Part shown: piece by piece, positions 8,819 through 18,319 of the stretch | Layout of the letters: each line of letters starts with the position of its first letter | How positions within the stretch are numbered: position 1 is the first letter of the stretch | Notes under the pieces: model-generated | The model's database searches: none | Told to the model about the DNA's origin: nothing | What the model saw: the letters and a program-made list of their open reading frames with translations, nothing else | From: Pollutibacter soli | GTDB taxonomy: Bacteria; Bacteroidota; Bacteroidia; Chitinophagales; Chitinophagaceae | Direction: 5' to 3' | NCBI GenBank assembly: GCA_029269725.1 | Contig: JARJHS010000012.1 | Location: forward strand, 15,664-79,663 | Length of the DNA: 64,000 nucleotides | Made by a program: the position numbers and the translations under genes

Positions 8819-11014
8819 ATGAAAAAATATACCTGTCCAATGCATCCCGAGATCATCATGGATCAGCCGGGAAACTGTCCGCTTTGCGGAATGAAACTTG
8901 TGGAAATGGAGAATCCTGGAAGCCAGGATAAACATTCACCTACATCCCATGGAGGTCATAACACACATCATGCTCATCAGCATAAAGGTCCTGAAGCTCT
9001 TGCCCATCATGGAATGCATGATCACCACGAACATAGCTCTCATAACGGTGACGGACCAACGTCATTCGATAAGCATGCAGGGCATCACACTTCTGATTTT
9101 CTCAAGCGTTTCTGGATCAGCCTGGCCCTGACAGTACCGGTACTGCTGCTCTCGCATATGGTCCAGCAATGGCTGGGCATAAGTATCCGGTTTAATGGAA
9201 GTCAGTACCTGTTGCTCGCACTGAGCACTATTATTTATTTCTATGGAGGAATGCCTTTTCTGAAGGGGATGATCAGCGAACTGAGAGCAAAAGCAATGGG
9301 AATGATGACCCTGGTGGCGATCGCGATAACCATTGCATTTGTTTATAGTGTCGCAGTGGTATTTGGCCTGGAAGGGATGGATTTTTTCTGGGAACTGGCG
9401 ACACTGATCGATATCATGTTATTGGGTCACTGGCTGGAAATGAAATCGCAGATGGCTGCATCAAAAGCTTTGCAGACGCTTGTTGAATTGCTTCCTGCTG
9501 ACGTGAATATCGAAGTCAGGGGTGTCGAATCAAAAATCCGGCTGGAGCAATTGAAAAAAGATGATATCGTCATCATCCGGCCGGGAGAAAAAATTCCTGC
9601 TGATGGGATAGTTATTGACGGGACGTCCTATGTAAACGAAAGTATGCTTACGGGTGAAAGTAAGCCCGTGAAAAAAGATAAGGATGCGAAACTGATCGCG
9701 GGTTCGATTAATGGAGAAGGTGCCATGAAGATGCAGGCCACTGCCGTGGGAAAGGATAATTACCTGAGTAAAGTGATCAGTCTCGTGCAGGATGCACAGG
9801 CGGCAAAATCCAACACACAGAATCTCGCAGATAAAGTGGCAAAATGGCTGACCATTATTGCCATTGTTTTTGGCGTCGGCACGTTTGCTTATTGGTTCTA
9901 TGCAGAGAACAACCTGGCTTTTGCACTCGAACGCATGGTAACGGTGATGGTTACTGCCTGTCCGCACGCGTTGGGTGTTGCGATCCCGCTGGTCGTGGCG
10001 ATCTCGACAGCCAAATCTGCTACCAGCGGATTACTTATCCGTAACCGGACTGCATTTGAAAATACGAGGAAGCTTACCACGATTATTTTCGATAAGACGG
10101 GAACACTTACGGAAGGATCGCATAAAGTACAAAAAGTTATTACACTTTCTCCTGGTTTCAGTTCTGATAAGATCCTTCAATATGCAGCCGCTGTTCAGCA
10201 GAAATCCGAACATCATATTGCACATGGGATAATGAGTGCGTTGAAAGAGAAGAAGATTCCGTTGTTAAGCTCGACAGATTTTCATTACATACCCGGAATG
10301 GGCGTGAGTGGAAAAGTGGATGGGAAGGAAATTGTGTCAGCCGGACCAAACTATTTGAAGGAGAAGAAGATTGCGATTCCTCCAACACCTGGGGGTATTG
10401 ATATTGTTTCGGAAACGATCAGTTATGTTATGATCGATAACCAACCGGTGGGAATCATTACACTTGCGGACAGGATCAGGCCTGGTTCGAAAAAAGCAAT
10501 CAGTGATCTCAGTAAAATTGGTATAAAATCTTTCTTGCTTACCGGGGATAATGAGACCATTGCCAGCTCTGTTGCAAGTGAATTAAAAATGGATGGATGG
10601 CTGGCGAATGTACTACCGCATCAGAAACAGGAGAAAGTAAAAGAATACCAGGATCGCGGAGAAATTGTGGCAATGACGGGCGATGGAGTAAACGATGCAC
10701 CCGCGCTCGCACAGGCCGATGTAGGAATTGCTGTGGGATCGGGTACTGATGTTGCTGCGGAAACTGCTGATATCATTCTTGTCAATAGTGATCCCGGAGA
10801 TGTGGTGAAGATGATTTCATTTGGTAAACGTACCTATAGTAAAATGATCCAGAACCTGGCCTGGGCTTTGGGTTATAATGTGATAGCGATTCCGCTTGCT
10901 GCGGGTATTCTGTACCCGTCTTTTGTATTGAGTCCGGCTATGGGTGCGGTACTGATGAGTTTAAGCACAATCATTGTTGCAGTTAATGCAACGCTTCTTA
11001 AAATCCGTAGTTAA
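8819..11014 (+). CDS. copB: Copper-translocating P-type ATPase, CPH (CopB-like) type
   Basis: A 731-residue P1B-type ATPase that exports copper from the cytoplasm. Order: a heavy-metal-binding domain (YTCPMHP...CPLCGMKL, residues 3-27), a long His-rich linker (about 40-90), transmembrane helices, the TGES actuator loop, the ion-site motif CPH (C381), the phosphorylation motif DKTGT (D425), and TGDGVNDAPALAQADVGIA near the end. The CPH motif and His-rich N-terminus place it in the CopB-like P1B-3 group rather than CPC-type CopA. Silver transport is also possible. The next gene starts 2 bp after its stop, so the two are probably coupled. Confidence 0.92.
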   Translation: MKKYTCPMHPEIIMDQPGNCPLCGMKLVEMENPGSQDKHSPTSHGGHNTHHAHQHKGPEALAHHGMHDHHEHSSHNGDGPTSFDKHAGHHTSDFLKRFWISLALTVPVLLLSHMVQQWLGISIRFNGSQYLLLALSTIIYFYGGMPFLKGMISELRAKAMGMMTLVAIAITIAFVYSVAVVFGLEGMDFFWELATLIDIMLLGHWLEMKSQMAASKALQTLVELLPADVNIEVRGVESKIRLEQLKKDDIVIIRPGEKIPADGIVIDGTSYVNESMLTGESKPVKKDKDAKLIAGSINGEGAMKMQATAVGKDNYLSKVISLVQDAQAAKSNTQNLADKVAKWLTIIAIVFGVGTFAYWFYAENNLAFALERMVTVMVTACPHALGVAIPLVVAISTAKSATSGLLIRNRTAFENTRKLTTIIFDKTGTLTEGSHKVQKVITLSPGFSSDKILQYAAAVQQKSEHHIAHGIMSALKEKKIPLLSSTDFHYIPGMGVSGKVDGKEIVSAGPNYLKEKKIAIPPTPGGIDIVSETISYVMIDNQPVGIITLADRIRPGSKKAISDLSKIGIKSFLLTGDNETIASSVASELKMDGWLANVLPHQKQEKVKEYQDRGEIVAMTGDGVNDAPALAQADVGIAVGSGTDVAAETADIILVNSDPGDVVKMISFGKRTYSKMIQNLAWALGYNVIAIPLAAGILYPSFVLSPAMGAVLMSLSTIIVAVNATLLKIRS

Positions 11015-11016
11015 TT

Positions 11017-13419
11017 ATGAATAAAACAATGATAGCAATAATTTTTACGCTTCTGTCAATTGGTGTGAATCCTTCGCTTGCTCAGGTAGAAAAGAAGGAT
11101 TCTGTTCATAAGCATCACGGACAACATCAGATGGATACTATTCCCGGAAAAATGACTGGTGACAGCAATCGTATCGGTCATACCGGTCACGGACAAGCGA
11201 AGAAATTCAGTCGTGCATCGGCAAAATATATCGATAATAATCATCCACCGCGTGTCGTGAGGTATGAGTTGTATGTTGCCGATACGATGGTCAATTTCGG
11301 GAAAAAGAAAAAGCGCGCGATCGCTGTAAACGGCCAGATCCCGATGCCGACTTTGGAATTTACCGAAGGGGACACAGCGGAGATCGTTGTACACAACAGG
11401 ATGAAAGAAAATACTTCATTGCATTGGCACGGACTGTTTTTACCGAATAAGGAGGATGGCGTTCCTTACCTGACGCAGATGCCTATAGATCCGGGCGCAA
11501 CGTATGTGTACAGGTTCCCGATCGGGCAAAGCGGTACGCACTGGTATCACAGTCATAGCCGTCTGCAGGAACAGATCGGCATGTATGGTGCATTCATCAT
11601 GCACAAAAAGAAAGAACCGGATATGCCGGCTATTCCGATAGTAATCAGCGAGTGGACGGATATGAAGCCACATGAGGTAGAGAGAAGTCTGCATGCCGCA
11701 ACGGATTGGTTTTCGATAAAAAAGAACAGCACACAGAGTTATGCTGAAGCGATACAAAAGGGGTGGTTCAAAACAAAGGTCACGAATGAATGGAAGCGGA
11801 TGAATGCGATGGACCTGACGGATGTGTATTATGAAAATTTCCTGATCAACGGAAAGAATCAGAATGAATATCTGCAATTGAAGGCTGGTGATCAGGTGAG
11901 GTTAAGGATAGCAAATGCAGGTGCGTCAGATAATTTCTGGCTCTCGTATGCCGGTGGAAAAATAACCGTGATTGCGAGTGATGGAAATGATGTGGAACCG
12001 GTGGAGGTGGACAGGTTGCTGATCGCGGTGTCTGAAACTTATGACGTAGTTGTAGCTGTCCCGGAAAATAAAAGTTATGAGTTTCTCGTAACACCGGAAG
12101 ACCGTACAAAATATGCCTCGCTCTGGCTGGGCAATGGTGAAAAAGTGCCTGCTCTGAAATGGCAGCGGCCAAAATATTTCGCGGGAATGAAGATGATGAA
12201 TGAAATGATGGATATGAAGGGCAATCTCATTGAAATGGAAGGGATGCGCATGCAGAACCAGTCGATGGATATGAATGTGGTGATGTACCCGGAGATCAGC
12301 GGGCCGGAGAAAAGTAAGAAGCCGGCGCCATCAATGCAGACGGACACCATGAAAATGGAAATGGATCATGCTGCTCACAGCAGCGGGAGCATGGTGACGC
12401 TGAATTATGATATGCTTCGTTCAACAGAAAGAACGGTATTGCCGGATGGACCGTGGCGTGAACTGAAGTTTGATCTTACGGGAAATATGAACCGTTATGT
12501 CTGGAGCCTGGATAATAAAGTGTTGTCAGAAGCAGACAGGATACTGATAAAAAAAGGAGAGAACCTGAGAATCATTTTGTACAACAACAGCATGATGCGT
12601 CACCCGATGCATTTGCATGGTCATGATTTCAGGATTGTTAATCCCCAGGGTGAATATGCTCCGTTGAAGAATGTATTGGATATTATGCCGATGGAGAGAG
12701 ATACGCTTGAGTTTGCTGCCAGCGAAGAGGGTGGAGACTGGTTTTTTCATTGTCATATTCTTTACCACATGATGAGCGGGATGGGTCGTGTATTCAGGTA
12801 TGAAAATTCTCCACCGAATCCGTTGATAAGGGATCCGGCATATGCGCAAAGAAAATTATTTGCAGATGACAGGATGTTTCACCTGATGGCCAATATTGCT
12901 GTTGAAAGCAACGGAAGTGATGGTCAGGTCATGTACATGAACACACGCTGGCGTGCATCCACGTTATGGCACCTGGGGTATAACGATATGCATGGGTATG
13001 AAAGCGAGACTATGTTCGGAAGGTACCTGGGCAGGATGCAGTGGTGGTTTCCCTATGTCGGGTACGACTATCATTATAAAATGGAGGGCGGTCCGAAAAA
13101 TATTTTTGGTGACGAGGATAAGAATATGTTTGGTCAGACGAGCAATAAACTCAACCGTAGTGCTGCGGTGGCCGGTATCGCCTATACGTTGCCGATGATG
13201 TTCATTGCCGATTTCAGGGTCGATACTGATGGAAAGCTGCGGTTTCAGCTGAGCAGGGAGGATATCCCCGTGACCACCAGGTTGCGGTTGAACATGATGG
13301 TGAATACGGACAAAGAGTATATGGCGGGATTAAGATATATACTGACCAAATACCTGAGCGTTTCGACGCATTATGATAGTGACATGGGGCTGGGAGCTGG
13401 GTTGACGTTGACGTATTGA
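11017..13419 (+). CDS. copA: Multicopper oxidase (CopA-like) with C-terminal outer-membrane-barrel-like domain
   Basis: An 800-residue exported protein with signal peptide (about 1-23) and a His-rich linker. The cupredoxin part has all copper-binding blocks: HWHG (about 136), HWYHSHSRLQEQIGMYGAFI, HPMHLHGHDF (about 529) and HCHILYHMMSGMG (about 577). A Met-rich segment (about 390-450) resembles the methionine-rich region of copper oxidases. From about 610 onward the sequence changes to alternating aromatic strands (YMNTRWRAS, MFGRYLGRMQWWFPYVGYDY) ending in LTLTY, like a CopB outer-membrane barrel (PcoB type). The protein appears to join the roles of the two proteobacterial periplasmic/outer-membrane proteins CopA and CopB. 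It probably oxidises Cu(I) in the periplasm; membrane anchoring is inferred. Confidence 0.88.
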   Translation: MNKTMIAIIFTLLSIGVNPSLAQVEKKDSVHKHHGQHQMDTIPGKMTGDSNRIGHTGHGQAKKFSRASAKYIDNNHPPRVVRYELYVADTMVNFGKKKKRAIAVNGQIPMPTLEFTEGDTAEIVVHNRMKENTSLHWHGLFLPNKEDGVPYLTQMPIDPGATYVYRFPIGQSGTHWYHSHSRLQEQIGMYGAFIMHKKKEPDMPAIPIVISEWTDMKPHEVERSLHAATDWFSIKKNSTQSYAEAIQKGWFKTKVTNEWKRMNAMDLTDVYYENFLINGKNQNEYLQLKAGDQVRLRIANAGASDNFWLSYAGGKITVIASDGNDVEPVEVDRLLIAVSETYDVVVAVPENKSYEFLVTPEDRTKYASLWLGNGEKVPALKWQRPKYFAGMKMMNEMMDMKGNLIEMEGMRMQNQSMDMNVVMYPEISGPEKSKKPAPSMQTDTMKMEMDHAAHSSGSMVTLNYDMLRSTERTVLPDGPWRELKFDLTGNMNRYVWSLDNKVLSEADRILIKKGENLRIILYNNSMMRHPMHLHGHDFRIVNPQGEYAPLKNVLDIMPMERDTLEFAASEEGGDWFFHCHILYHMMSGMGRVFRYENSPPNPLIRDPAYAQRKLFADDRMFHLMANIAVESNGSDGQVMYMNTRWRASTLWHLGYNDMHGYESETMFGRYLGRMQWWFPYVGYDYHYKMEGGPKNIFGDEDKNMFGQTSNKLNRSAAVAGIAYTLPMMFIADFRVDTDGKLRFQLSREDIPVTTRLRLNMMVNTDKEYMAGLRYILTKYLSVSTHYDSDMGLGAGLTLTY

Positions 13420-13733
13420 GGTGAGTTATTGCTGGTAAATATGCAGTAGTTGAAAAGAAGTTCTTATGTTCTTTCAATCAAACATTTATTGCAAAACCGT
13501 CATTCGAGTTTACATACTTACAGTCGGTTATTCAAACTTACAGTCGTTTTAGTCAGATATAATTGGTTTCAGGTATTGTGAAACGTTTTTTTCGACAATC
13601 CCCGGCTAATGGGCGTTTGCAAATGATTTTAATTGATTTTAGATGGGTGGGGAGTGTTTGGATTGTGTATGGCGGTGCGTATATTTATGTGTTGTGTGCC
13701 TTTAAGATACCACCCTACTAACTTAAAGTGACA
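13420..13733. other. Intergenic region ending in a cassette-type core site
   Basis: No gene seen. A short direct repeat of ACTTACAGTCG is present near 13519-13545. At 13691-13700 lies GTTGTGTGCC, similar to the right-hand core of the attC-like elements further on, so it may mark the left boundary of the cassette-like array. This is weak evidence by itself. Confidence 0.35.
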
Positions 13734-14858
13734 ATGAAACGATTTCTATTTATTTTCCTCATACTCTCTTTAAAGTCATTCGGACAGGAAGACAAAGAAG
13801 TGGTTTTCAACTCTATCAAAGAAGCCTTGGTTAACCCGTTAACTGTAAAGTCGCTTGACATTTCTGACCAAAAGCTTTCACAACTTCCAAACGACGTTAT
13901 AAAGCTCACAAAACTCGAAAAGATTGACATAGGTTCAAACCCAGACCTGGACTTAGTGCAAGCATTTGACATTTTAAAACAAATAGGAAGTTTAAAGATC
14001 CTTTGGCTGACAGACGGACGAATAAAAACAATCCCTAATAACATTTCTGAACTTAAAAATCTTGAAGAGCTTTGGCTGGACGATAACGAGCTAGCTACAT
14101 TTCCAGAACCAGTTAAGCAATTAAAGAGTTTAAAATACTTGAGACTATTTGGCAATAAAATCAAAATGCTAAGTTTCAAAAAACAGGAATTACCAAACTT
14201 AATATACATTGACCTTTGTTATAACGAATTTGAAACGTTTCCTGTTCAGTTGTCAGCTCTTCTCAGTCTGAAACGAGTTATTATTTGGCACAACACAATT
14301 AATAAAATTCCAGCAAGCATTAAGCTATTTAAGAAAATCGAAGAAATAAATCTTGAAAGCAATAATCTCACTTCATTACCCAAACAATTCGGACGACTTA
14401 AAACTCTTCAAAAGTTAAGTTTAAGAGATAACAAGCTTTCCGATAAAAGCGTCAAAGTCGTTTATAACCTTTACAATTTAAAAGAACTCGACTTGCAAGG
14501 AAATAATATTGCAGTTATATCAAATAAGGTTGCAAATCTTAAGCAGTTAAAACGATTTACTGTTAGCGACAACCCTTTAAAGGAATTACCAATTGAACTT
14601 GAGCAAATCAAGACACTTCAGCAGTTAGGTTTGGGCGACTTGCATACTCTAGACTGGACAAAGGCATTTACAATTATGGAAAAACTATCGAATTTAAAAA
14701 GGGTTGGAATGTACACGATGAAACTTCCAAATATGCCTTTGGGTTTTGAAAGACTTCAACAGATTGACACATTTTGGCTAACATTCAATTCATTTGATAA
14801 TGCTGAAAAGAAACGAATTCAAGCTATGGTTCCCAAAGCAAAAATTGATTTCGAGTGA
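13734..14858 (+). CDS. Secreted leucine-rich-repeat protein
   Basis: About 374 residues from ATG 13734; a GTG two codons upstream is less likely. A signal peptide (MKRFLFIFLILSLKSFGQ) is followed by about a dozen leucine-rich repeats of roughly 23 residues with the pattern LxxLxxLxLxxNxLxxLP, for example LKSLKYLRLFGNKI. This is the disease-resistance-like LRR type used for protein binding; no catalytic domain is attached. The gene is visibly more AT-rich than the copper operon. It lies in a single-gene unit: a GTTGTGTGCC core 33 bp upstream and an attC-like element 7 bp after its stop. The function is unknown. Confidence 0.85.
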   Translation: MKRFLFIFLILSLKSFGQEDKEVVFNSIKEALVNPLTVKSLDISDQKLSQLPNDVIKLTKLEKIDIGSNPDLDLVQAFDILKQIGSLKILWLTDGRIKTIPNNISELKNLEELWLDDNELATFPEPVKQLKSLKYLRLFGNKIKMLSFKKQELPNLIYIDLCYNEFETFPVQLSALLSLKRVIIWHNTINKIPASIKLFKKIEEINLESNNLTSLPKQFGRLKTLQKLSLRDNKLSDKSVKVVYNLYNLKELDLQGNNIAVISNKVANLKQLKRFTVSDNPLKELPIELEQIKTLQQLGLGDLHTLDWTKAFTIMEKLSNLKRVGMYTMKLPNMPLGFERLQQIDTFWLTFNSFDNAEKKRIQAMVPKAKIDFE

Positions 14859-14865
14859 CGAATAA

Positions 14866-15067
14866 CGGCACACAACATCGGCCTCTGCGCAATACGGGCT
14901 GACGAACAAATCCTCATCAACAGGAACACGGATGAGCTGTGGTTCGGGCGACAGGAACACGGATCGGCTTTGGAATATAACATCGACGACATAACTTTAC
15001 TCAGCGACAGTCCCGGCAGACGGAACATGAAATTCCCGTACTGCGCAAGGCCGTGGGCGTTAGCGCC
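14866..15067 (+). repeat. attC-like cassette site A
   Basis: Begins CGGCACACAAC just after the LRR stop and ends GGCGTTAGCGCC 33 bp before the next gene. The inner arms GGCCTCTGCGCAATACGGGC and CCCGTACTGCGCAAGGCC are nearly complementary, and the middle carries the direct repeat CAGGAACACGGAT twice. Left core, stem, variable centre and GTTAGCG right core are the layout of an integron attC site. It begins almost identically to the element at 27485-27678. That integrase acts on it is inference. Confidence 0.6.
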
Positions 15068-15099
15068 AATGCAGTCACAATCTCCAAACAACCCAAGAC

Positions 15100-15924
15100 A
15101 TGAGGCAACTGACAAATTTGATTTTGGTTTTTACTTGTTGCTTCTCTAGCTATGGCCAAGTAAAAGTTAATCCGAACGGAAAGTTCTTTGACTACAACGG
15201 CATCAAAATTTATTATGAAGATACCGGTAAAGGAGAACCTCTTTTGTTACTCCATAGTTTCTTTGGAACTGTTGAACATTGGAAATTTTATGTGGAAGCT
15301 TATTCAAAACAATTTAGAACAATTGCCATTGACATGATGGGGCATGGTCGGTCGGATATTTATAGAAAAGAGGATAGCACTTTTAGGCACGCAGACTATG
15401 CAAAAATTGTTCTTGCATTGTTGGACTCTTTGAAATTAAATAATGTGAATGCAATTGGGGCAAGTAGCGGAGGTATGACATTACTTTATCTCAATACGAT
15501 GCAGCCGGAGAGGTTTAATTCTGTTATTACAATTGGAGCACAAATTTATTTTAGTAAACATGTAAGAGATTGGGCAACAAAAACTGGAATGAATAAATTC
15601 TTGGAATGGGCCAGGTCTCACGGCCCGGAAAAACAGATGACCCTAGCTAGACAGTTTTCGCAAATGCACAAACTTTACGGAGACCCTTCATTTACTCCGG
15701 ACATGCTTAATACAATCGATGCTAAGTGGTTGGTTGTACAAGGAGACAATGACGCCACTGTTCCCTTACAGCAGGCTATAGAAATGCATCAATACATACC
15801 GAAAAGTCGACTTTGGATTATTCCTAACGGCGGGCATTTACCACATTTGGACGCTCGTATTCAATCTGAATTTCTAAAGATCTCGATTGAGTTCTTAAAT
15901 GGAAAGTGGGACACTAACGATTAA
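15100..15924 (+). CDS. Exported alpha/beta hydrolase
   Basis: A 274-residue alpha/beta-hydrolase-fold protein with a signal peptide (first 19 residues, ending SSYGQ). The catalytic set is visible: LLLHSFFG (oxyanion region), nucleophile elbow GASSG (S122), acid in QGDNDATVP and His in NGGHLPH. The MMGHGRSD phrase is typical of the fold. The substrate cannot be told from sequence. It is a lone gene between attC-like sites A and B, starting 33 bp after a GTTAGCGCC core and ending 4 bp before site B, consistent with a mobile cassette. Confidence 0.85.
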   Translation: MRQLTNLILVFTCCFSSYGQVKVNPNGKFFDYNGIKIYYEDTGKGEPLLLLHSFFGTVEHWKFYVEAYSKQFRTIAIDMMGHGRSDIYRKEDSTFRHADYAKIVLALLDSLKLNNVNAIGASSGGMTLLYLNTMQPERFNSVITIGAQIYFSKHVRDWATKTGMNKFLEWARSHGPEKQMTLARQFSQMHKLYGDPSFTPDMLNTIDAKWLVVQGDNDATVPLQQAIEMHQYIPKSRLWIIPNGGHLPHLDARIQSEFLKISIEFLNGKWDTND

Positions 15925-15927
15925 TTG

Positions 15928-16136
15928 CACTGGCGCTAACATGCAGTTTTGCGTCAGCAGGGGGCGACTAATATATCCTCATTTTAGTGCTACTATCAGC
16001 TTCATATCTGGCTGACCAACCACGGATGAGCAACAGAATATATTTTCAACTTTTGTACCTTTAACCGGCTTCAGTTCCGGGCTGGACGTTTTCCAAATGC
16101 CCTGCCGAACGCAAGGCTGTGGACGTTAGCGCCAGT
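15928..16136 (+). repeat. attC-like cassette site B
   Basis: The ends are a perfect 12-bp inverted pair: ACTGGCGCTAAC at the left and GTTAGCGCCAGT at the right. Inside, TTTTGCGTCAGCAGGG can pair with CCCTGCCGAACGCAA. The whole unit starts 4 bp after one stop codon and ends 2 bp before the next start codon. This is the clearest attC-like element in the window. Confidence 0.65.
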
Positions 16137-16138
16137 TT

Positions 16139-17293
16139 TTGAATCAGCAATATTGTTTAACCAATTATTTTTCTATTTTGAAGTTTAGAACTGCGATTCT
16201 ATTTGCAATACTGTTTTTGGGGTATACATCAGCTTCTCAAACAAAATTCAATGTACAAATCGAATTTCCATTTTCTATTGATTTGAAAACCGTTACCGTT
16301 AGTTATCACGATGGACTTAAGTACCGAGATGTTTTTGTGGATACTTTAAATCACACTGTTAGGGTTAACGGGAATTCAAATTTGTCATATCCTATTATTT
16401 TAATTACTTCTGGTTCCGAAGGTAATAGCGATAAAGTTTTTAAGAATTATGTAATACTTAAGAAAAACGCCAAAATTACATTTGCCAACAGATCTGATTT
16501 CTCCGAGGATAAATTACTTAATGCAGTAAGCATGTTAGATTTTGGGGAAAGTAGATTTAACGAGTATGCAAAAACAGAATTGGATAGTATTAAAAACTAC
16601 TTATTATGGAATGGCGCATATTTGAATGATAGTGTTGCGATTTACAACAAATACTATGATCTTCTCTCAAATCTTAAGAAAAGGAAGTGGGATTTTGTTA
16701 AATCTGATCAGTCATTTTACTCTTTATGGATGTTCAAAGATGATTTTATTTATGATACTAATTATGACAAGGATACTTTATTAAATGTTTATGCTTCGCA
16801 TTTTGCAAGTAGATTTTCTAAAACTCCCGAAGCAAAACAAATTATAAGTGCATTAAATGAAAGACAAAGCACTTTTGTTGGAAAACAGGCACCATTGTTC
16901 ATATCACATGACTACAACGGCAGAAAAATTGATCTTTCAAAATTTATAGGAGAAAAATATGTCATTTTAAATTTTTGGGCTACCTGGTGCGAGCCATGTA
17001 TGGCAGAAATGCCTGTGATTGATTCAATATTCAGGATGTATTCAGGTAAAGGAGTAGAGATAATTTCTATTTCTCTAGATCGTAATTTTGAAAAATGTAA
17101 ACAGGTTATACAGAAGCAGCAAATGAATTGGACGAATATCATAAATGATCCTCGAGTTGAAAAAGCCTATGGAGATCCAAATGGTATTCCACAGGTGTAT
17201 TTGGTTGATAAAACGGGAAAGATTATTTACTCTAAATCAGAAAGTGATGATGGCGATTTACAAAAGCTTCTACTTGTCATTAGGGAGCTGTAA
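16139..17293 (+). CDS. TlpA-like thioredoxin-fold protein
   Basis: A 384-residue protein starting at a TTG (no ATG is available nearby; an alternative TTG is codon 14). A hydrophobic signal segment (about 17-33) suggests export. The first 240 residues match the N-terminal region (DUF4369-like) seen before thioredoxin domains in this phylum, and the C-terminal third is a TlpA/AhpC-type domain with NFWATWCEPCMAEMP (C284 and C287), the cis-Pro loop GIPQVYLVD and ISLDRNFEK. It probably reduces disulfides in the periplasm. AT-rich and single, it starts immediately after attC-like site B and is followed by site C. Confidence 0.82.
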   Translation: MNQQYCLTNYFSILKFRTAILFAILFLGYTSASQTKFNVQIEFPFSIDLKTVTVSYHDGLKYRDVFVDTLNHTVRVNGNSNLSYPIILITSGSEGNSDKVFKNYVILKKNAKITFANRSDFSEDKLLNAVSMLDFGESRFNEYAKTELDSIKNYLLWNGAYLNDSVAIYNKYYDLLSNLKKRKWDFVKSDQSFYSLWMFKDDFIYDTNYDKDTLLNVYASHFASRFSKTPEAKQIISALNERQSTFVGKQAPLFISHDYNGRKIDLSKFIGEKYVILNFWATWCEPCMAEMPVIDSIFRMYSGKGVEIISISLDRNFEKCKQVIQKQQMNWTNIINDPRVEKAYGDPNGIPQVYLVDKTGKIIYSKSESDDGDLQKLLLVIREL

Positions 17294-17294
17294 A

Positions 17295-17525
17295 ACTGGC
17301 GCTAACATAGTTGCTTGTGACGCAATACGGGCTGAAGAATTTACCCTGATCGACATAAACACAGATGAACTGTAGTTACAGCGAACATGAACACAGATCG
17401 GCTTTTGGAACCTGCCTGCCGGCAGGCAAGTATAACATCGACAATATATCTTTACTCAGCCCCGATAACTATCGGGGTCCCGGGCAGACAGAACATGGAA
17501 TTCCCGTACTAAGCAAGGCAATTTA
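17295..17525 (+). repeat. attC-like cassette site C, with inserted palindromes
   Basis: Starts ACTGGCGCTAAC as in site B. Left-arm ATACGGGCTGAAG and TTGCTT pair with right-arm CCCGTACT and AAGCAA. The right core is degenerate (AATTTAGAACT rather than GTTAG). Two other repeats interrupt it: the 16-bp palindrome TGCCTGCCGGCAGGCA (about 17413-17428) and CCCCGATA-AC-TATCGGGG (about 17459-17476). The insertions and lost core suggest an old, inactive site. Confidence 0.5.
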
Positions 17526-17565
17526 GAACTCACTTTCTTATATTAAAATATTAAATTAAGCGGCA

Positions 17566-18114
17566 ATGAAATCACGAAGAAAATTCATTGGACAAAGTAG
17601 TATGGGGCTTCTATCTTTATTCACCTTTCCAGTACATGCACTTTCAAACGCTACATCTGACTTTGGCGGATTGGTAGTAAATGATGCAGAAGGTGAAAAA
17701 ATAAGGATAAGGGATGGCACAGCCATTGTAAGGATTAAAATAGCAAAAGCACAGGGATCACAATCTATTTGTTTTTTATCTGAATCGGTCAGACCTGGCG
17801 ATGGGGCACCTGTTCATAAACACATGAATGAAGATGAATTCCTTTTTTTTCATAAAGGGTCTGGCATAGTTACTCTTGGTGAAAAACAATACGAAGTTAG
17901 TGAAGGAGCAGTGATCCTAATACCAAAGGGAGTTTGGCATGGCTGGCAAAATATCAGTAATGGAAATACAGAAGTACGTTTCGGCTACTCACCATCAGGA
18001 TTTGAAGGTTATTTTAGAGAAGTAGGATCACCTTTCGACCAACCTTTTATCCCAAAAACCATGGAAGAAAGAAGGGCAATTGCCAAAAGGTGGGGGATGA
18101 TTTATAAGGATTGA
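17566..18114 (+). CDS. Cupin-domain protein, probably exported
   Basis: A 182-residue protein. The N-terminus MKSRRKFIGQSSMGLLSLF carries an RR pair before a hydrophobic stretch, suggesting a Tat signal. The cupin core follows: VHKHMNEDEFLFFHKGSG (two His and a Glu as metal ligands) and PKGVWHGWQN (third His). Members of this fold act as metal-dependent dioxygenases or isomerases, or only bind small molecules; the substrate is unknown. It is a lone gene between attC-like sites C and D. Confidence 0.8.
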   Translation: MKSRRKFIGQSSMGLLSLFTFPVHALSNATSDFGGLVVNDAEGEKIRIRDGTAIVRIKIAKAQGSQSICFLSESVRPGDGAPVHKHMNEDEFLFFHKGSGIVTLGEKQYEVSEGAVILIPKGVWHGWQNISNGNTEVRFGYSPSGFEGYFREVGSPFDQPFIPKTMEERRAIAKRWGMIYKD

Positions 18115-18118
18115 AGTT

Positions 18119-18316
18119 GCCGCTAACACCGCATTGGCGCTAGGGCGGACGACGGAAGAGCAATTAGCTATTAATCCTTAATCAGCTTCGGCTCCAGTGC
18201 GACGAATAACGCCGGGCTGCAGAATAAACAATGGGCTTTTGTATTTTTAATCAGCAGCGGCACCGGACCGACGGGACAAAGAATTCCGCCACATCGCCAA
18301 TGCTTTAACGTTGTGC
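18119..18316 (+). repeat. attC-like cassette site D
   Basis: Begins GCCGCTAACACCGCATTGGCG five bases after the cupin stop and ends CGCCAATGCTTTAACGTTGTGC; CGCATTGGCG and CGCCAATGC are complementary arms. The right core GTTGTGC lies 3 bp before the ATG of the next gene. It shares TTTTTAATCAGCAGCGGC with 46650-46680. Confidence 0.55.
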
Positions 18317-18319
18317 ACT

